64,000 nucleotides of DNA from Branchinecta lynchi (GCA_023053575.1 JAKZAP010000021.1:1571790-1635789); one strand, 5' to 3'. Counted from the stretch's first letter, positions 20,436 to 28,955 are shown. The notes: a model not told the origin generated them from the letters alone. Made by a program: numbers and translations.

Positions 20436-20946
20436 TATACACAAGACTACACAGTTTACTTTTATGGCACATGATACGAAGAGTACTAAAATCTACATTA
20501 TATAAATCGCACAATACATTTTCGACAAGGAAATCATTGTAAATGGGTACATCACTATAAATACTAAGAAAGTATGAATACGAATAACCACGACATCGAA
20601 AAATAAGAAATAACAAAGCATGAAATCCACAACTTTTTGTACTGTAATCCTGAACTTGACGAGTGTGCTGGATGATCTTCTTACGACGCCGGTGAATGAA
20701 ATCCACAATATATGGTTGATAGGTGGTGTAAGGAAACGGAAGAGCATCAAATATTTCCGTTGTAGATGGCGTTAAGAATAGTGCCAGCCAATGGCCATCT
20801 GATTCTTCGCTAGGGCTCGAGTTGACAATACAGATGGCTCTTGGAGCTATTACACTCGACAGATAATCCGCTGGAATACAGTACTTTTCGAACTGAGATG
20901 TTACAGGGTCCATTTCCAGTACCCTTAGAATTTGATCGGTATTCAT
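20431..20946 (-). CDS. Adenain-type cysteine protease (maturation protease)
   Basis: 171 residues from the ATG at 20946. The longer frame upstream starts with TTG and is not needed. The catalytic set of the adenovirus protease family (C5) can be placed: His52 in GHWLAL, Asp67 in FDALPF, Gln99 in RQVQDY and Cys106 in KSCGFHALLFL, with the usual spacing and Cys-Gly pair. Members cleave capsid precursor proteins during virion maturation. The length is close to the family norm (about 200 in adenoviruses). The start overlaps the stop of the upstream capsid frame as ATGA. It is the last gene of the minus-strand cluster. The frame is intact. Confidence 0.85.
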   Translation of the reverse strand: MNTDQILRVLEMDPVTSQFEKYCIPADYLSSVIAPRAICIVNSSPSEESDGHWLALFLTPSTTEIFDALPFPYTTYQPYIVDFIHRRRKKIIQHTRQVQDYSTKSCGFHALLFLIFRCRGYSYSYFLSIYSDVPIYNDFLVENVLCDLYNVDFSTLRIMCHKSKLCSLVYK

Positions 20947-21521
20947 GGTGCAAGATCCAGAAGGACTGAACCATCCGGTGTTATTTCCCAATAGGTCTCA
21001 AACTGAGCTAGTGAGATGAGCGTTATACTCTCTGTGAGTGCTGCATTAAAAGTGCATTCGAGACGAACTGTTCCTGTCTTTATAATGGTTAAGTCTTGAG
21101 AACCAGACAAGTCGAATACAATCATACCATGATTTTCAGCAAACATGGCTGGTGTTATACCATTTTCATAGAGTTGATTATCTCTATCCAAAGCATACAT
21201 CGTCATTTGGTACAATGTATTATAGGATCTTCCAAATGATAGCTGGGTAAGGGGGACTCCGTTGACTTTCAAGTTCAGACTGTTTAGTCCAAACAATTGA
21301 AACGCGTGTGGGGAAGATCCAAAGTCACCAACTGAGCTGGTGCTTCGTACGAACGCAACGGCTAGTTTTGAGGGGATTTCGCCAGAGATAAATGTTGAAT
21401 CTGTAAAGTTCAATGAGCCAGCAGGAATATGACGTTGTGTCCCTACTGTTCTTGGTACCAACAATTTCATATTATTCCCTTGAAGCCGTAGTTTTTCAAC
21501 AGCAAGAGCCACACTACTCAT
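20943..21521 (-). CDS. Major capsid protein, C-terminal half (separate frame)
   Basis: 192 codons. The content (IPAGSLNF, IPSKLAVAFV, FDLSGSQD, GTVRLECTFN and LAQFETYWEI) corresponds to the second half of F54H12.2-like proteins, which I take to be double jelly-roll major capsid proteins of Polinton relatives. In those proteins both halves form one chain of about 420 residues. Here this half lies +1 relative to the N-terminal frame, and its first ATG overlaps that frame's stop as ATGAGTAG (21521-21514). Its frame also reads open a little upstream of that ATG. Either a one-base indel split the gene, or the two halves are translated separately or by frameshifting. Confidence 0.75.
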   Translation of the reverse strand: MSSVALAVEKLRLQGNNMKLLVPRTVGTQRHIPAGSLNFTDSTFISGEIPSKLAVAFVRSTSSVGDFGSSPHAFQLFGLNSLNLKVNGVPLTQLSFGRSYNTLYQMTMYALDRDNQLYENGITPAMFAENHGMIVFDLSGSQDLTIIKTGTVRLECTFNAALTESITLISLAQFETYWEITPDGSVLLDLAP

Positions 21522-22194
21522 GACTTTTTGTTTCCTGATGTTGAAGATCTGTGATGACTACTTTGACATCTGGAGCACCTGGAACTAGCTTTCGAATGAG
21601 AAATGCGGATGGTGCCATCTTCATTTTGAGTTCAATACGCGTATTAGGTGGGAACCATGAACTAATGTTGAACAGTTCATGGTTAATTTTACCAACAAGG
21701 TGAAAGTCCGTATGAACGCCTGCTGTTAACCCATCCGTAATGGTGTTATCTTCATTGTAAAAGTATCCCATGGCTGGACCCCTCGTTTGTTTAAAATCTC
21801 CAGGCGTCATCAGCATAAATGTGATGTAACTAGCATAATGTGCTAAATTGTTGCTGGAACTCACCAGTGTCCCATTAATATGAACTGTAATATGCTGGAA
21901 CAAGTTGTGGAAAACACAGTTTTCATAACCCACTTGATCTGCTGCTGCCAAAGCAGTGCCATCTGTATGTCGTACACGAAGAGTGACTTCCAGGAAGCTA
22001 GATGCCAAATCCAGGAAATAGTCCTCGTTGGAAAAGATTTTGAATTCCAAAGGATTCGGATCTGTAATGGGATGCTGCGGATAGTACTGTTCAAAATATC
22101 CATGTTTGACAGAAACGTCGACGTTTTCACGATTAAACAGGTTCAAACAGGATGACATAGACGGATGAGCATCTTTATGGGGTAAGTAAGCCAT
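21514..22194 (-). CDS. Major capsid protein, N-terminal half
   Basis: 226 codons from the ATG at 22194, four bases after the stop of the pX-like gene. Recognisable blocks of the F54H12.2-type family include NPLEFKIFSNEDYFLDLASS, VHINGTLVS, LAHYASYITFML and WFPPNTRIELKMKMAPSAFL, all beta-rich as expected for the first jelly roll. Family members form the icosahedral shell as trimers (knowledge of double jelly-roll capsids; assignment of this family to that fold is inference). The frame ends just after VVITDL, near where the first domain should end, at the ATGAGTAG overlap. Confidence 0.78.
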   Translation of the reverse strand: MAYLPHKDAHPSMSSCLNLFNRENVDVSVKHGYFEQYYPQHPITDPNPLEFKIFSNEDYFLDLASSFLEVTLRVRHTDGTALAAADQVGYENCVFHNLFQHITVHINGTLVSSSNNLAHYASYITFMLMTPGDFKQTRGPAMGYFYNEDNTITDGLTAGVHTDFHLVGKINHELFNISSWFPPNTRIELKMKMAPSAFLIRKLVPGAPDVKVVITDLQHQETKSHE

Positions 22195-22198
22195 CCTT

Positions 22199-22648
22199 TT
22201 AAGAGAAAAAATCAGCTCGTGCTCTTACAATCTTCTTCCTTCGTTTAGTTTTCTTGTGGCCACTCGCTTTCACTGCCGGATACAAACTGATCAATTCTGG
22301 AGCTGAACGAGGTCTTTTCAACCCCTTTCCAGTCTGTCCTCGCAACTGATCACTCACATTCCGGGCTGTCTCCTTAAGATTATCTGATAGACTCTCTTTA
22401 AATTCTTTACCAGAGCCCCAATCCTGGAGCGTCGTTGCTGCCACATTTGTCGCATGTGGTAATATGTACTTTTTAGCCAATGGAATAGCTGACCGAAAGA
22501 GCTTAGCAAACCAACTGCCCAGACCATATCCAGACATCGAAGTACGACCTTTATAGTACTCAAGCCCTGAACCAGTTTGACGTGGACGTAACGCATCATA
22601 GTAACAATCAATGTCAGGACAACAAAAAAGGGTTCTATGATTGGGCAT
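22199..22648 (-). CDS. Basic pX-like minor virion protein
   Basis: 149 residues from the ATG at 22648 (MPNHRTLF). That ATG lies 11 bases before the stop of the penton-like frame, a 14-base overlap. It shows the features of a small protein that commonly sits beside F54H12.2-type capsid genes: GLGSWFAKLFRSAIPLAKKY, an amphipathic segment, then TGKGLKRPR and a C-terminal KKTKRRKK cluster. In adintoviruses comparable proteins are called pX or compared with adenovirus pVI/pX. They bind DNA or membranes. The exact role here is inference. The frame is intact. Confidence 0.7.
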   Translation of the reverse strand: MPNHRTLFCCPDIDCYYDALRPRQTGSGLEYYKGRTSMSGYGLGSWFAKLFRSAIPLAKKYILPHATNVAATTLQDWGSGKEFKESLSDNLKETARNVSDQLRGQTGKGLKRPRSAPELISLYPAVKASGHKKTKRRKKIVRARADFFS

Positions 22649-23096
22649 TCTTTGGACGGAAATGACATGTGAACACACAGAGACCTTTGGAAATAGGAAG
22701 GGGATCACCAAACTCTGTTTTCAATGTGATATGACAGAGCTCTAATTCATTACTGGCCACAGGAACATATTGCAACTGCCTAATATTGTAATGATACGTG
22801 GTTTCATTGGTAGATTTCTTATCCAAAATTCTCAGCAAAGGAGCACAGGTATTACCCACCCTTGAATTTTCAATAAATAAAGCATAAATGAATATACAGG
22901 AATAGGCTGTAAAAAAGCCTGGTTCAAAGTCACCATAGACTCCATGCACATGTTCAATCGGTGTTCGAACCATAATGTTATTGTCACGAAACCCCAATAG
23001 ATCTTTCATGTCTTCACTGAACCAGAGACGATCGTTTTCTTGTAGACCTGTTATCAGTACCCGTTTATGTGAAGGGAGAAAAGACAAGGTAGGTGC
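22635..23096 (-). pseudogene. Penton-like minor capsid protein, C-terminal part
   Basis: 153 codons open from just after an in-frame TAG (23099-23097), with no ATG near the start. The motifs match the distal part of the protein that accompanies F54H12.2-type capsids: KDLLGFRDNN, VHGVYGDFEPG, YALFIENSRVG, PLLRIL, QYVPVASNELE and VFTCHFRP. The ORF at 23430-23134 is the N-terminal part. Between them lie a frameshift (about 23180-23200) and this TAG, so as sequenced no full-length product can be made. A run of six As next to the TAG and a GGAAAGG near the shift make sequencing or assembly indels a fair alternative. Confidence 0.65.
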
Positions 23097-23133
23097 CTAT
23101 TTGTTTTTTCCACTTAGATGAGCATTCAAGTCA

Positions 23134-23430
23134 CTACACAAGTCTTGTTCTGTATTGCCGATATGGTAGTGTGTATCGAGGATACCTTTCCTTGTCAACA
23201 ATCAGATTTTCAGGCCAACTGAATGGTTTCAGTTGAACATCATAGGATTTATATTTCTTTTGTACATCAAAACTATTTTTGATGATACAATCCACAAGTG
23301 CAACCTCGTAGTCGATCTTAAGTTGAATTGGTGGTGTTAATCGTGTCCAAAAATCAGTGGTCTTATTTAGAGCATTTGTTAACGGATCAGACACGTTGCT
23401 GATAAAAGTCACCAGAAAATCATCAGACAT
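23134..23430 (-). pseudogene. Penton-like minor capsid protein, N-terminal part
   Basis: 98 codons from the ATG at 23430, which overlaps the integrase stop as ATGTCTGA. It begins MSDDFLVTFISNVSD and continues with WTRLTPPIQLKIDYEVALVD, which is the family's N-terminal pattern (a short strand, then a 'tkLp..i.L.gdwEVaL.e' block). It runs out of frame near 23190 and stops at 23134. The frame also extends upstream of 23430 inside the integrase gene, but that part is shadow. Confidence 0.65.
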
Positions 23431-24472
23431 GATGAATTGTTGATGCAGGTACCCAAGAATCGTGAGCTGAGGTGTATCCAAGCCAACGCACAAGCAACTG
23501 TTTCTGACCACGTACATACCGGGTCTTAAGTATCTTTTCAATTTTGTAACTGCCCAGGTCATTGACTTTCTGTAGTTCGTGGTCGTAGAATCCATCTTCT
23601 ATTGTTTCATCTTTATAATCGCGAAGTTTATACGTCAACGGATTGGTGAATTTGATTTCAGCTATCTTAAAAAGTTCTGTACTCCATAGGTGATTACCCT
23701 TCTCAAAATAACCCTGTAATCGGTTGATGCGTACTGTATCACCCACTTGAAACTTGGGTGCTTTCGGTACTGGAAGGATTGGGTAAATTTCAGTAAATAT
23801 GCTACTTGCATTTTCACTAGTAATATCCACCGGTCTCCTGAACCGTAACGATCTGTGAGGTGAATGATTATACTGACTGACAATTGCCGGGATGGCCGGA
23901 ATAAATGAGAATGTGTTTTGTAATGTACAGTAACGAGTAATCATCAGTCGCAGCGTTCGATTCATTCTTTCAGCCAAAGCAGCTTTAATAGGAGAATGAG
24001 AATGGAACAGTTTAGTGCTGTATTTCTCTAGAACCTTCTTAAGAGCTGGATTTACATACTCGGACCCCCTATCCGTCTGTAAAAGCCTATAGAGCCTCTC
24101 TTTCAAGACAGAGTCTATTGCAAGAGCCACTTCCTTGCCTCTTTTCGTTTTCAGAGGGCGAACATTTACGTATCGACTGAATACATCAATGATAACCAAC
24201 AGATAGCGATATGGATGATTGTGCTTTATCAGGTGTTTATCCAGTATAAGCAAATCCGACTGAGCAAACTCACCAGGATAAAGGGCTTTGGTGCGACGAT
24301 AATGATCAGCCCTGAGGCGCCTATTTCGATGTAACGTATAACTTTCTTCACTTTCCAAATGCTTCAGAGCTGATTCTAATGGAACGTTCGCGGCACGAGT
24401 TAAAACACCTGGAGCAGAAATACTTCCAACCTCACCGATGTTCCGATAGATATTTCCTAATGAGTCATCCAT
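23423..24472 (-). CDS. Retroviral-type integrase with C-terminal chromodomain
   Basis: 349 residues, similar in type to C. elegans F54H12.3 and Polinton integrases. The catalytic triad is Asp73 (AQSDLL), Asp134 (LQTDRGSEY) and Glu168 (KAALAERMNRTLR), with the conserved IIDVFSRY after the first Asp. The Asp-Glu spacing is 34, near the usual 35-36. Residues about 240-300 (FQVGDTVRINR, then YKLRDY) form the SH3-like C-terminal domain. The last 40 residues (YKIEKILKTRY, LLVRWLGY, DSWVPAS) are a chromodomain, which in other integrases directs insertion to methylated histones. There is no clear N-terminal HHCC finger. The start overlaps the upstream gene by 16 bases (ATGGATGACTCATTAG). The enzyme would process the TIR ends and insert the element, making the 6-bp duplication. 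The frame is intact. Confidence 0.92.
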   Translation of the reverse strand: MDDSLGNIYRNIGEVGSISAPGVLTRAANVPLESALKHLESEESYTLHRNRRLRADHYRRTKALYPGEFAQSDLLILDKHLIKHNHPYRYLLVIIDVFSRYVNVRPLKTKRGKEVALAIDSVLKERLYRLLQTDRGSEYVNPALKKVLEKYSTKLFHSHSPIKAALAERMNRTLRLMITRYCTLQNTFSFIPAIPAIVSQYNHSPHRSLRFRRPVDITSENASSIFTEIYPILPVPKAPKFQVGDTVRINRLQGYFEKGNHLWSTELFKIAEIKFTNPLTYKLRDYKDETIEDGFYDHELQKVNDLGSYKIEKILKTRYVRGQKQLLVRWLGYTSAHDSWVPASTIHHV

Positions 24473-25185
24473 TTCCCTTTCAGAGATATACCCTTACCAG
24501 ACTGTTGACTCATCAGTCGAGAAGCCACTGATCGTGTTGTTCGTGGGCGAGGGGTGCTTGCAGAGTGAGGGGTAGAGACTGCCGTACTAGGACTAAATAC
24601 ACTTTGAAAATGTGTACTCAGAGATTTCCATCCATTTTTTTCTTCTTCAAATTGCTTCAAAGTTTGGAGTACCGACTTATTGTTAATAAGACTATGTGGT
24701 ACTTTTGAACCAATAAGAAATTCATACACATGATCGTCTACACAGTTTAAACGTCGTTTATTTGATATTAAATCGTGTAATAAGTCAACGATGGAATATC
24801 TGGACCCCATAATTTCAATCTCTGGGTCACCAGGAGAATAGCTCACATTTTGAGTAGTAATAAAATACTGCACGAGACGTCTCGCTTTCTCCTGGTAAGA
24901 AAGAGGCAACGCTAGGACAATGTCTGTGTTTGTGTCTGTCACTGGAGAAGACGGATGCGGAGGTGGGGCCTTTGATGGCGTACTATCTTTCACAATATCC
25001 ACTTTGACCGGTTTTTGAAGTTGAGGTTTAATCTTATAAATATGTTGAACTCCAGATTGTAGCAGTGATAGCTTAATATCATCTTCAACAGCTGGATCAC
25101 TAAGGAAACTGCCTAGAGCATCTTCAAATCGACGTGAAGGGGATAGAGCAACTTCTATTGGTGTGAGTTTATAAGCTTTAGCCAT
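24457..25185 (-). CDS. Conserved protein of unknown function (capsid-element neighbour)
   Basis: 242 residues from the ATG at 25185 (MAKAYKLTP), one base after the TAA of the upstream gene. The longer frame starts with TTG. There is an N-terminal alpha-helical region, a Pro/Ser/Thr-rich linker (about 70-85), a central conserved block (IEIMGSRYSIVDLLHDLIS, then YEFLIGSKVPHSLINN), and a low-complexity Ser/Thr/Arg tail. The GSxxxxDLL...R and PxxLI.N pattern recurs in proteins I associate with F54H12.2-type gene clusters, but no function is known to me. The position at the head of a structural cluster suggests a virion or packaging-associated role. That is inference. Confidence 0.65.
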   Translation of the reverse strand: MAKAYKLTPIEVALSPSRRFEDALGSFLSDPAVEDDIKLSLLQSGVQHIYKIKPQLQKPVKVDIVKDSTPSKAPPPHPSSPVTDTNTDIVLALPLSYQEKARRLVQYFITTQNVSYSPGDPEIEIMGSRYSIVDLLHDLISNKRRLNCVDDHVYEFLIGSKVPHSLINNKSVLQTLKQFEEEKNGWKSLSTHFQSVFSPSTAVSTPHSASTPRPRTTRSVASRLMSQQSGKGISLKGKWMTH

Positions 25186-25186
25186 T

Positions 25187-25510
25187 TTATAGAGCAGCTC
25201 CAACTAAACTGGATATGATCGGTAAAAGAATACTGAAAAAGCTTCCACCGATTTGCACTAAGCGTTTCCGTTTTATTTTTATACCAGATCGTTTTGCTAG
25301 AGCTCGAATAACCGAACGATGCTTACTCGCTTGCTTCCTGACAGCATCTGATACCTCAACATTACCACCTGCTAGATTTAAACACAATTCCGATAAGGCT
25401 TTGACAAAATCATTATCGAGATTTTTTAAGATTGCTTTTCGAAGTTTTGGCTTTGCTTTCGCCAATAATATGAAAAGAGGGTGATGCTCATGTAACTTCT
25501 TCAACGACAT
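25187..25510 (-). CDS. Small basic protein, first gene of the cluster
   Basis: 107 residues. KAKPKLRKAILKNLDNDFVKALSE is followed by LNLAGGNVEVSD, then a Lys/Arg-rich stretch and LVQIGGSFFSILLPIISSLVG, a hydrophobic C-terminal tail with a GG pair. This layout (KxxPKLRKAIL ... NxxxGNV ... basic ... GGxxxxLL) is one I recall from short proteins in invertebrate capsid-bearing elements. It looks like a membrane-active or DNA-associated minor virion protein (inference). It is the first gene after the TATA-like sequence at 25546-25553 and ends one base before the next ATG. Its frame is intact. Confidence 0.65.
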   Translation of the reverse strand: MSLKKLHEHHPLFILLAKAKPKLRKAILKNLDNDFVKALSELCLNLAGGNVEVSDAVRKQASKHRSVIRALAKRSGIKIKRKRLVQIGGSFFSILLPIISSLVGAAL

Positions 25511-25545
25511 TTTCGTGACTGGTGGTTCAGACTTGAAGTATTAGG

Positions 25546-25553
25546 TATATATA
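25546..25553 (-). promoter_or_regulatory. TATA-like box of the structural cluster
   Basis: TATATATA 36 bases upstream of the first ATG of the minus-strand cluster (25510). It is the only such promoter seen for seven frames in a row, so the cluster may be one transcript. Confidence 0.5.
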
Positions 25554-25598
25554 CTGTACATCCCTCTTTATCTAAGAGATCTGACAAGACCCGTAATC

Positions 25599-25819
25599 GG
25601 GATGGGGGGTTAGGGCACTTTCTACCCCTTCCCTACATATGCCCACTCCTTCTACACACTCCCCCCTCTCCTATAACGTTAGTTTAAGGTTTCTAGCTCA
25701 CACTGATATCACATGATTGATACAGGCCGGGCATATGGTACCTGCCGCTTCAATCTGACCATGAATATGAAGCGGCATGTACCATATGCCCGCCTGTATC
25801 AATTATGACTTATACTACT
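25599..25819 (-). repeat. Right TIR of the virus-like transposon
   Basis: Reverse complement of 18145-18365 with about four differences. It contains the second copy of the long hairpin (about 25716-25803). The cluster promoter lies just inside it. Confidence 0.9.
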
Positions 25820-25922
25820 GGGGGAAGGGTCCCCCCCCCCCTGGTCGTGACGCCCCTGGTCGCATTACCTCACACGCAGTGCCTGTTTACCCTGTTTTGG
25901 GGGCAGCGCTTGAAACAAAGAG

Positions 25923-27455
25923 AACAAGACTAAAGGTTTGATGGGATCCCAAAAGTTCAATATTCGATCCAGACAATCGGGTCTTGTCTTCGCTAGATCC
26001 AGCCTTCGCCCGACTCCTTGAACATTTTTACTATGAAAATTTAGAAATAGACTAAGGCCCAAAAGCTCATCATCTGAGAAAACCAAGTTCAGATATTGAT
26101 TCAGCATGTGTTTACCCCTATAAGTCATATCTAGTTTGATGAAATAGATCAAAACTTCCTGCCTTACTTCTACCAATTTTCTGGTTTCGGCGGAATTCCA
26201 GAACTATATTCGTCCGGCGAAAAAATAAAGCTCAAAAATGAATTCAGCGTATCTATTTACCCCTATATCGAACATCTAATCAACTACAAATACAACTTTT
26301 GCTTTTAACAAATTTTCCGGTTTTGGCCGGATTCGGGGCAAACTACTTGTCCGGGTAGAAAATGGTTTTCACGTAAAGAAATTGATCAAAACTTCCTGCC
26401 TTACTTCTGCCAATTTTCTGGATTCGGCGGAATTCCAGAACTATACTTGTCCGGCGAAAAAATAAAGCTCAAAAATGAATTCAGCATGTCTTCTTACTCC
26501 GAATCAAACATGTAATCAACTTCAAATAAAACTTTAACTTTTAACAAATTTTCCTGTTTCAACCGGATTTCGGGCGAACTTAGAAAATGATTGTCAAAAG
26601 CGGATTCAGCATGTCTTCTTACCCCTTAATCGGACATCTAATCAACTTTAGAGAAAACTTTTACTTTTAACAAATTTTTCTGGTTTCGGCCGGATTTCGC
26701 GCGAACTACTCGTCCAACGATAAAACGATTTTCGTATAAATACAACACGTCTTTTTACCCCTAAATCGAACATATTATCAACTTTAAATAAAACTTTGAG
26801 TTTTAAGAAACTTTCCGGTTTTGCCCAGATTCCGGGCAAACTACTTGTCCGAAAAATGGTTTACATGTTCCTGTTCAGCATGTCTTTTTACCCCTACCTG
26901 ATGAAAAATGTGTAGCCTGCGTAGTAGTACGAAAACGTTGCATGTAATACTATGTAATAGCAAAGAATACTGTAATTTAATGTGCATCAGACGGGTCCAA
27001 TCTTACGTAGTAGTATCCAGTAGCATCATGTCTTGCCATAGTAGCATCCGGTCTTGCTAATAGTAGCATATAGTAGTATGCAGTAACACGGTAGCCTTGA
27101 AATAGAAGCATGTAGTAGCATCGTTAGTACTGCATGCAACCCTTTCGTACTACTTCATAGTACTCTTTTGAGATAAATTTTTCATCGGGTAAACCGACTA
27201 TCTCGTTATTTGTTTCAAAACCAAAATTGATCGCCCCTTAATTCGCCCCTACCCCACCATTAAATGTTGAGCTAAAGAGTCCATGTACGAACTCGGCCTC
27301 TCCCTTGACCTAAAGATTGCTCACACCAAGTTTCACTGAAATATCTCATTCCGTTTGAGAGTTATTGCTGACAGACGGACGGACGGACAGACAGACAGAC
27401 GGACAACTTTTACGAAGTCACAGGTATCCCTGAACTTACGTTTTGGGATCCCAAG
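25923..27455 (+). repeat. Repeat family A, copy 2
   Basis: Starts AACAAGACTAAAGGTTTGAT and ends TTTTGGGATCCCAAGAA. It has several roughly 130-140 bp units and a GACG/GACA microsatellite at about 27374-27402. Interrupted by the MITE at 26897-27189. Confidence 0.8.
26897..27189. mobile_element. MITE with CCTGATGAAAAAT ends
   Basis: The ends CCTGATGAAAAAT and ATTTTTCATCGGG are complementary except at one base. TA sits on both sides (26895-26896 and 27190-27191), and the host repeat reads on continuously once the element is removed. The interior is rich in short GTAGTAGCAT-like repeats. A TA duplication suggests Tc1/mariner mobilisation. There is no coding frame. Confidence 0.7.
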
Positions 27456-27560
27456 AATGTCAAACAGAGAATCAGCCATTCTAGTTTTCCCGGACACAGC
27501 CGGTACTGTTCCAGCGTATTTTGCGGTATAGACAAAAAAGCGACAGGAGGGTTATTAATT

Positions 27561-28955
27561 AAACAAAATCTAGAAGCTCTTATGGCTCTTGCAAGGCTGG
27601 GTAAGTGGACGAACATAGGAATTTTCCAATTCGTGTTTGCTGTGATCATTTGTAAGCAAAAACCTTGAGATAAGAATGATCATGGAACATTGGAAATCAC
27701 GAGAATGTATCGTTTGGTAAAATATGTTTTATTTTTGCACTTGGCTGTGATGATGCACACTTTAAGGGGGCTAGAAATTCATCTCTAATCAAACCCCTGA
27801 GACAAAAATGATCCTGGACCTTTTAGAATCATGAATATGTATGGTTTGGTCGAAAGTATTTTTTCGACTTTTCGGTTAAGAAGCACACTTTAAGGGTGCT
27901 AGAAATTCATTTCTAAGCAAAAGCCCTAAGGCAAAAATGATCATGAGCTCATGGGGATCATAAAAATGTATATTTCCCTTAAGAGTTCTTTTCTGTACTT
28001 TGGTCTTATCGACCTGACAAGTGACAATTTCTAAACCAATCTTGTGAAGTCTCTAATTCCAAGCCAAGTTTCATTGTCCTAGCACATCTGGAAGCACCTC
28101 AAATCGGAATCAGCGGAATTCCGGTCCCCCTCCAACTCCCCTCAGAGTGCCTGAATCCTGTCAGGTTCTGTCACTGATGCATCTAGGGCTTATGCTTCTT
28201 CTTCACACCAAGTCTCATCCCAATCGCTACACTTAAAGCGTGTAAAAAAATTTCCGCCCTCCCCCCCCCCCTGACTCCCCTATATTGACTTTCCTTAAGA
28301 TCCGATCACCCGTTCCAAAGTTGGACATATCTGAAGATTCCGGATTTCCCCTTCCTCCACTCCCCCCACGATGGTTTTAATCGGAGAAACGACTGTTCTT
28401 ACGTTAAAGTTGTCGAGTCCCTGATACGCCTGCCAAGTTTCACCGTCCTAACACATGTGGTAGCATCTTACCTCGGGATCACCGGAATTTTGGAACCCTA
28501 TCTCCAACTCCCCCCACAGTTCCCAGATCCGGTTCGGTTTTGTCAGCTATGTATCTAGGCCGTGTGCTTGTTCTTCCCACCAAGTTTCATCCCGATCCGT
28601 CCGCTCTGAATATATCACACGATCTCCAGGTCCCTCCCTCTAACTCCCCCCAAAGTCACCGGATCCGTTCCGGACCTGAAATATATCATCTAAGACACGA
28701 GGTCTTTACAAATGTCAAGTTTCGTTAGATCCGATTCCGTTCAAAAGTTTCATTTACGTCACTATTCCGGATTCCCCCTCCCTCCACGGTGGTCAGATCG
28801 GGGAAATGACTATTTCCAAGCTAGTTTGGTCGGGTACCTAACATCCTTGCCAAGTTTCATCGTCCTAGCACATCTGGAAGTACCCTAACTCGCGACCACC
28901 GGACTGACCGACCGACCGATAGACTGAGCGATCGTCAGATAATTGTTCGGTATAT
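27561..28955 (+). repeat. Repeat family B, copy 3
   Basis: Starts with a degenerate ACAAAATCTAGAAGCTC and ends in TCGGTATATGGTG with the final hairpin arm lost. The body shares the GATCATG/TTCATCGTCCTAGCACATCTGG blocks and C-rich runs. Confidence 0.7.

Larger units (their letters stand above)
18145..25819 (-). mobile_element. Virus-like transposon (Polinton/adintovirus relative), complete
   Basis: The element is 7675 bp, bounded by 221-bp inverted repeats starting AGTAGTATA, with GGGGGA on both sides (18139-18144 and 25820-25825). AG...CT ends with a 6-bp duplication are the known signature of Polintons. It encodes a retroviral-type integrase, an adenain-type protease, a major capsid protein of the C. 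elegans F54H12.2 type, a penton-like minor capsid protein, a pX-like basic protein and two further conserved proteins in one minus-strand cluster. A spliced Cys-rich gene runs opposite. I find no protein-primed DNA polymerase and no FtsK/HerA packaging ATPase, both usual in Polintons. Ends that are about 98% identical imply recent insertion, although the penton frame is broken and the capsid gene is split. Confidence 0.85.
17844..25858. mobile_element. hAT-type MITE, split by the virus-like transposon
   Basis: The left end CAGAGGTGTTACTAGTC and right end GACGCCCCTG form a degenerate TIR. The 8-base flanks are GTCTCATT (17836-17843) and GTCGCATT (25859-25866), differing at one base. An uninterrupted relative lies at 59656-59951. 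Without the 7.7 kb insertion this element is about 330 bp. The internal phrase ACCGACTGGCTGG and the G-run are shared by all copies. Confidence 0.75.

Noticed and set aside
20431..20991. Longer start for the protease frame at 20991
   Set aside because: The codon there is TTG. The ATG at 20946 overlaps the capsid stop as ATGA and gives a family-sized protein.
22199..22711. Upstream extension of the pX-like frame to 22711
   Set aside because: That part lies inside the penton-like gene and starts with a non-ATG codon. The ATG at 22648 fits the overlap pattern of the cluster.
25215..25484. 89-codon plus-strand frame opposite the first cluster gene
   Set aside because: It is the complement of the small basic protein gene and shows no family features of its own.
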